Assembly (NCBI GenBank): GCA_019722365.1
Contig: JADFUC010000856.1
Location: forward strand, 744,001 to 808,000
DNA length: 64,000 nucleotides
Source of the DNA: Lithospermum erythrorhizon
Lineage: Eukaryota; Streptophyta; Magnoliopsida; Boraginales; Boraginaceae
Direction: 5' to 3'
The notes under the pieces were generated by a model. It was not told where the DNA came from. It saw only the letters and a list, made by a program, of their open reading frames with translations, and did not search any database. Position numbers and translations under genes: made by a program. Positions 59,576-64,000 of this stretch are shown one piece after another. Each line of letters opens with the position of its first letter. The first letter of the stretch is position 1.

Positions 59576-60496
59576 CTATGTGAGAACATTGAGTAGTGAA
59601 ACTCTAGAATTAATTAAACTCCTAAACACCTTGTCACTCCCAATTTCAATACTAACAATACAATCTTCCAGGTTTCGCATTTTCTTAACAACCAACTTGA
59701 AATCTTCATCTCCCTTCTTTTTCAAATTTGTCAAATTATCAAACCCAAAATGTAGAAATTCTTGAATTCCCTCTTCTGCCCTTACTCTCTTCGACTTTCC
59801 CGCTATGCTCAAACCAACCCAAGAACATTTTCTCAAGGGCAGTGACAATGAAATACCCTTAAAAAGTGCATTTGAAATAACAATTGTTACTTCAGCAACA
59901 TCTTTGATAGCTTCAATAATCTCAGCATCAATATCACCAACTTGAAATGTTGATGATGCAGGGGCAATATGGTAATTTCCTATGCATTGCATGGTTTCTT
60001 CAACCCTTTCCATTTCTTTAGCAATTTTCTTTAGACCCTTTAAATACAAAACCATTTTGGCATCATCTTTTTTCCTTAATGCCACTTGAGCAGCCAAATG
60101 TTCTTCCTTCATGGTCAAAATCAACGATTGAAAAATCCCATAAACGTCGACGAACTTAAGAAAATCTTCAAGAATGTTCTCAACCAATTCATTATCCCCA
60201 CTAAGAGAATCTCTTGTCTGAGGAAGTTGCATGAGATCATCAAGAGACTCATGAACCGCCTTGAGCCGGATCAAGCAATCGCATAGCCAAGCCGTGGACC
60301 GGGTTTCTTGGTTAGTAGTAATAACAAAAGATTTGAGCTCATTAATTTCATCTTTAAGTTGAGATATCAATGGATGAGATCTGCATGGAAGACTTGCTGA
60401 CCTAACATGAAATGTCTTTTTGGGTTTTGGGGTTGAGTTTGGATGATTTGGAAATGAAAGTGATCTTCTAAAATTGGCAACCATTTTTGTTGCCAT
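59576..60496 (-). CDS. BYPASS1-like DUF241 protein, paralogue 2
   Basis: An intronless gene encoding 306 aa from the ATG at 60494-60496, in a good context (AAAGAAATGGC). A second ATG four codons later (M5) could also serve. Family marks: SASLPCRSHPLISQL (33-47), LKAVHESLDDLMQLPQTRD, a helical middle with KKIAKEMERVEETM, CSWVGLSIAGKSKR, and a C-terminal coiled-coil-like end with NLEDCIVSIEIGSDKVFRSL. It belongs to the same plant-specific family as the gene at 51435-52334 and lies on the same strand, 7.2 kb away, but the two are well diverged, so an old local duplication is likely. The function is not established. A TTTTAAAG box at 60578-60585 is a weak TATA candidate. Confidence 0.9.
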   Translation of the reverse strand: MATKMVANFRRSLSFPNHPNSTPKPKKTFHVRSASLPCRSHPLISQLKDEINELKSFVITTNQETRSTAWLCDCLIRLKAVHESLDDLMQLPQTRDSLSGDNELVENILEDFLKFVDVYGIFQSLILTMKEEHLAAQVALRKKDDAKMVLYLKGLKKIAKEMERVEETMQCIGNYHIAPASSTFQVGDIDAEIIEAIKDVAEVTIVISNALFKGISLSLPLRKCSWVGLSIAGKSKRVRAEEGIQEFLHFGFDNLTNLKKKGDEDFKLVVKKMRNLEDCIVSIEIGSDKVFRSLINSRVSLLNVLT

Positions 60497-60619
60497 TTCT
60501 TTGTTTTTGGAGAGTAAAAGAATGAAGAGGTTGTATGAATATTATTTGGTGGATTGATCAAAGGGGTAAGGGGTGGCTTTTAAAGAAGTGGACAATAATA
60601 ATTTTGACGCGGTGGGAGG

Positions 60620-62000
60620 GGGGGATTAGTTTTTATTTTGTTGATTGATTATTTGAGAACTAAAACTCAATTAAATGAGACAAAACACACGAGCGGTTTA
60701 AGTTGAGGTAGAGACTAGAGGGCTTGATTAACGGGAAACTCGATCCGCGAATAAATATACTAGCTACTCTGCATGTAAAGTTTTCAATAAAATTGGAATT
60801 AAAATATAATTAAATGAATACATTATACATACAAGGAAATATTTAATAAATCTTTTCAAATTAAATTACAGATGTAAATTGTCCATCAAATATTTTTTTG
60901 TATTTATTTTAGTATTTGTTTTATGGATACATATTAGAAGAATCAATAAATAAAGTGGCGCATAAAAAGTTAAATATGAGCTAGGGATGATCTGTTAAGG
61001 CCAAGAGACTTGTGAGTTTCGGTTTTCTGGTAAGAAAGAGTCCAAGACAACACGTGATTTTGACACACTGGCTCATCTGCATTAATTTGTGCAAGTAGTT
61101 CTTTTGATTTTTTTTTATAATGAATCTATAGAGCCAAATAAATTGTGAATGCATTGTTACATGTTCAATGAACTATCGAGTTTGAATTTTATTTGTGTTG
61201 TATAAGTAGATGTAACCTTCATCCAATTAATTTTAGTCTTGAAGTCGTTCTTACTTAGTTTATAATTTTTTTTTTGTGTGTGAAGGAATTTAGTTTCACA
61301 TGTAAAAAAATTATTATGTTCTGGTTTAATTAATAAGATCATGAGTCAACCTCAGACAATCAATCGATTTTAAGCATTTAATTTCCAAAATTTAATATAA
61401 TATCGTACATTTTCAAACTCCGATTGAGGGAGGGTATCATAACCAATTTGTTAATAAATAATACATATAACCCTTCCTAATCGATTAGTTTTAATATGAA
61501 CCTCTATAGATTACTCGCATGACGTTTGTGATTGATACTCCTTTAACTATAGAAAAGCACCAAGAATGGGAGTCATTTAATTTGATGCAATGGCTCTCCC
61601 CTATAGTACTTCTATAATTATTCTATTTCTTGTTCAAATTTAGTTTTGATAGTTATACTATTACAAATATTTTTTGAAAGTAGTACAAATGTTACATTAT
61701 GGTCATCCGATAATGACTAGTGTTACATATTACTAGACGTTAAAAATATGAATTGATGTGCAACATTTTTCATATTTAGGGACGAATGTGCAACATTTAT
61801 ACCACTTTTAGAGACTAATCTGTAATAGTATAATTTTTAGAGATTAAACTGTAACTTATTTTCGAAATTCGAGATAGAGCTTTGATTTACACTCACACAA
61901 TGATCTCGATTTCTGTCACGTTGTTAAGAATTTTATTATTTGAGATAAAAAGATAAAAATAAAGTTCCCACCCAGAGTTAAAATTCCTCAAATAGACAAG
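60620..62000. other. intergenic, no gene seen
   Basis: Promoter side of BPS1-like paralogue 2 followed by AT-rich DNA. I see no gene, RNA or clear repeat. Confidence 0.45.
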
Positions 62001-62880
62001 TGCTTATCAAATCTAAGAGTGATCGACCGTCCAACCACGGATCCCAAGATTTGTCGACGACGGCGAGATCTCCTATTGGCTGACTTCGAGCTTCGATTTG
62101 ATCTCGATGTATTTCGACTTTACTTCGATTGATTTGATCTGAGATCAGCCGACTCAACTCGACTCGATTTGATTTGATTTCAACTCGAACTCGATTCAGC
62201 CGACTGATTTGAACCTGACGGATTCGTTGATTTCGATAAATAGCTTGACTTGAAGCCGAGCCGATTCGATTTCGATGTAGTTTCCTGCATGAATGGACAC
62301 GCTGCCCTACTGATATTGTCCGAGTCGTGGTTCTTTAGTAAATGTATTCCCTTGTCAGTCAGATTTTGATAATGCATTCGGTCTTGCACTCGACCGGCCC
62401 ACTCGTGACTCTCACTTCTGACTTTACCGCAAACGCCAGGCCATGACTGGCTTGACACCGCTGCTGACTGAATGGATAAGCCTATACCAGCTTTACTTTG
62501 ATTCGTATTTCACCCTCATGCGACTCGCGCTTCCTTTGGACATGCCACTCGATTGGATAGATTTAGCGCTGACATGACACTCGATTTCGTGATAGACCGA
62601 GCTTCGGTACCTATACGGAGCGATATCATGTTGTCATAACGTCAGCTCTTCCTCAGACTACAATCCGCCTTGAAGAATTGCCGATTTAGAATGCACTTGC
62701 ATTCAGTTCACTTTAATTTAACGAGATTTTAAGATTACTTCGGCACTTAGCGAGATTTGGCTCACTCGACGGTAGTTTCGCTACCTACTGCCTTCACTAC
62801 AATGGGCCAAGAAATTATTACGTAGAAATACGATCGCGATGGCGTGAACGCTCCAATCTTGCTAATGATACCGATCAACT
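62000..62880 (-). mobile_element. truncated interior of the LTR element
   Basis: CpG-containing DNA downstream (minus strand) of a putative LTR. It includes a run of CGA(T/G)TTGA(T/C)-type words at 62080-62180 and one 92-aa ORF (62180-62458, minus) without a recognisable domain. It ends abruptly in AT-rich DNA near 62000. Confidence 0.3.
62856..62878 (-). promoter_or_regulatory. possible tRNA-iMet-type primer-binding site
   Basis: The minus strand reads CGGTATCATTAGCAAG, close to TGGTATCAGAGC. This suggests the LTR ends just above it. Confidence 0.35.
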
Positions 62881-63860
62881 GCATGCGGCCTTAACATCTG
62901 CTTCCTCGCTTAGAATCCGCATAAAAGATCGAACGTCAATTTATTCCTATATTTGAATCACGTATCAAACCCGAAATTTATCGTTGTTCATCCAAGTTTT
63001 ATCAATATTTCTACGCCGTATTCATAAGATTGCTTCAAACTCAAGCACTATCAAGGCTTTGTACAATAATTTTTATTCCGCACACCTATTGGTGGCCACC
63101 TGTAGGTGTTTTTCTAGCCACCACGTGCTACAATAGTTTCTTCAAAGATTTAACTTAAATTTCGCAGAAGCTCTAAATTTTCACAGATTTTGTGTGTATT
63201 TTTGGAATGAACGTGGATGATTTCTCACGGGGCCAAAACGGGGGTATTTATAGGTTTCCTCGGGCCTCAAACGCCGCTTAATTGGCTCACAGATTAAAAG
63301 CATTTTTCATGATCTTCACCGGGTTAATTTCGAGGCAAAGATCCGGACCGCTGAATTTATCTGGAATTACTAACACGACCAAGTAAACCTTTTGGGCGCC
63401 TATTTCGAGGCGCAGGAAGGCTCCTGATTCTTTTCTGTGACGATATTTTCATATCACCCTCGACCTGAGCCTCGATTTGCACCACAACTTCCTGAAATAC
63501 GATTTAAATCACATAACTTCATGAATTGGATTTTGAATCACAAAATCAAGGAGTCTTCATTTTAAACCCCGCGGTTTATGATTCTTCATTTGTGTTCTAC
63601 GTATTTATCTCAAGATTTAATACGAGGTCGTTTTCTCTAAACCCTATTTCGAAATTCAAACTTGTGGTTAATTAACGAAACTCTTATTATTATTTGACTT
63701 CGACAATTCCGTGAGCTGATTTACTTAAACCCTGCTCGCCCGAGCGCTTTATTTTGAATTTGCGCTTAATCGGTAACGCTAATCACCAAAGGGCATTTTA
63801 AGTGGTTTAATCTTAATTAATTTGATTAATTCATCTTAATCAATTTAATTATTTTTGCAA
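62880..63860 (-). mobile_element. LTR of a minus-strand retrotransposon
   Basis: On the minus strand a clear TATA box (CCTATAAATACCCC, 63242-63253) is followed by a transcribed-type leader and then a possible primer-binding site (62856-62878). The GC content and the promoter layout suit a 5' LTR of about 1 kb whose interior is cut off near 62000. The right end is uncertain and no partner LTR is in the window. Confidence 0.4.
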
Positions 63861-63873
63861 TGGAACTGTTATA

Positions 63874-63940
63874 TATTTTTATACGTATGAATGAACTATT
63901 ATTGTTATATTTTTATACGTATGAATGGACTATTACGGAG
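63874..63940. repeat. 34-bp tandem duplication
   Basis: TTTTTATACGTATGAATG followed by (A/G)ACTATTA occurs twice with a 34-bp period. Confidence 0.75.
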
Positions 63941-64000
63941 TAAACATGATTAAATTAGTATTTAATTCTTTCTATTATCGTTATCTTGGATTAAAGAAGG

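Noticed and set aside
62180..62458. 92-aa minus-strand ORF
   Set aside because: It lies in the truncated interior of an LTR element and shows no recognisable motif.

Overview
This is eudicot plant nuclear DNA. It is AT-rich, its genes are split by GT-AG introns, and its plant-specific families (dehydrin, SAUR, BYPASS1-like DUF241) sit between Ty3/gypsy, Ty1/copia, Mutator and MITE remnants. No bacterial, organellar or viral gene organisation is present. Five host genes can be supported: a two-exon FSK3-type dehydrin (5664-6968, minus), a SAUR (44689-45099, plus), a three-exon NDUFB2 subunit of respiratory complex I (46023-51021, plus), and two BYPASS1/DUF241 paralogues (51435-52334 and 59576-60496, minus). 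All five reading frames are intact.

Layout. 1-5.4 kb: repeats, including a SIRE/Maximus-like copia LTR on the minus strand. 5.6-7.4 kb: dehydrin and its promoter, which has a fused DRE/ABRE motif. 8.0-19.0 kb: a decayed Tat-lineage gypsy element on the minus strand. It has paired LTRs of about 0.55 kb, RT, RNase H and integrase traces, a roughly 92-bp minisatellite, an antisense extra gene, and a nested LTR. 20.7-30.4 kb: a decayed chromovirus on the plus strand with two LTRs of about 2.45 kb, flanked by copies of an AAT-rich dispersed repeat. 34.1-39.5 kb: a decayed Mutator-like (MULE) transposon on the minus strand. 39.5-44.6 kb: gene-free AT-rich DNA. 44.6-52.5 kb: gene cluster of SAUR, NDUFB2 and BPS1-like. 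NDUFB2 intron 1 is 4.7 kb long and holds a copia fragment and tandem repeats. 53.7-57.6 kb: a long-TIR Mutator-type element with a perfect 9-bp target duplication, two related MITEs and a second copy of the nested LTR. 59.6-60.5 kb: second BPS1-like gene. 62.0-64.0 kb: a truncated LTR element.

The host genes do not form a pathway. The dehydrin is a stress protectant whose promoter motifs suggest cold/drought (CBF/DREB) and ABA control. The SAUR is an auxin-type growth regulator. NDUFB2 is mitochondrial housekeeping. The BPS1-like pair is a dispersed local duplication. The most unusual items are the antisense gene plus minisatellite inside the Tat element, the transposon-swollen NDUFB2 intron, and the palindromic Mutator-type element.

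Limits: element boundaries were found by eye, most are accurate only to tens of bases, and no database search was possible.
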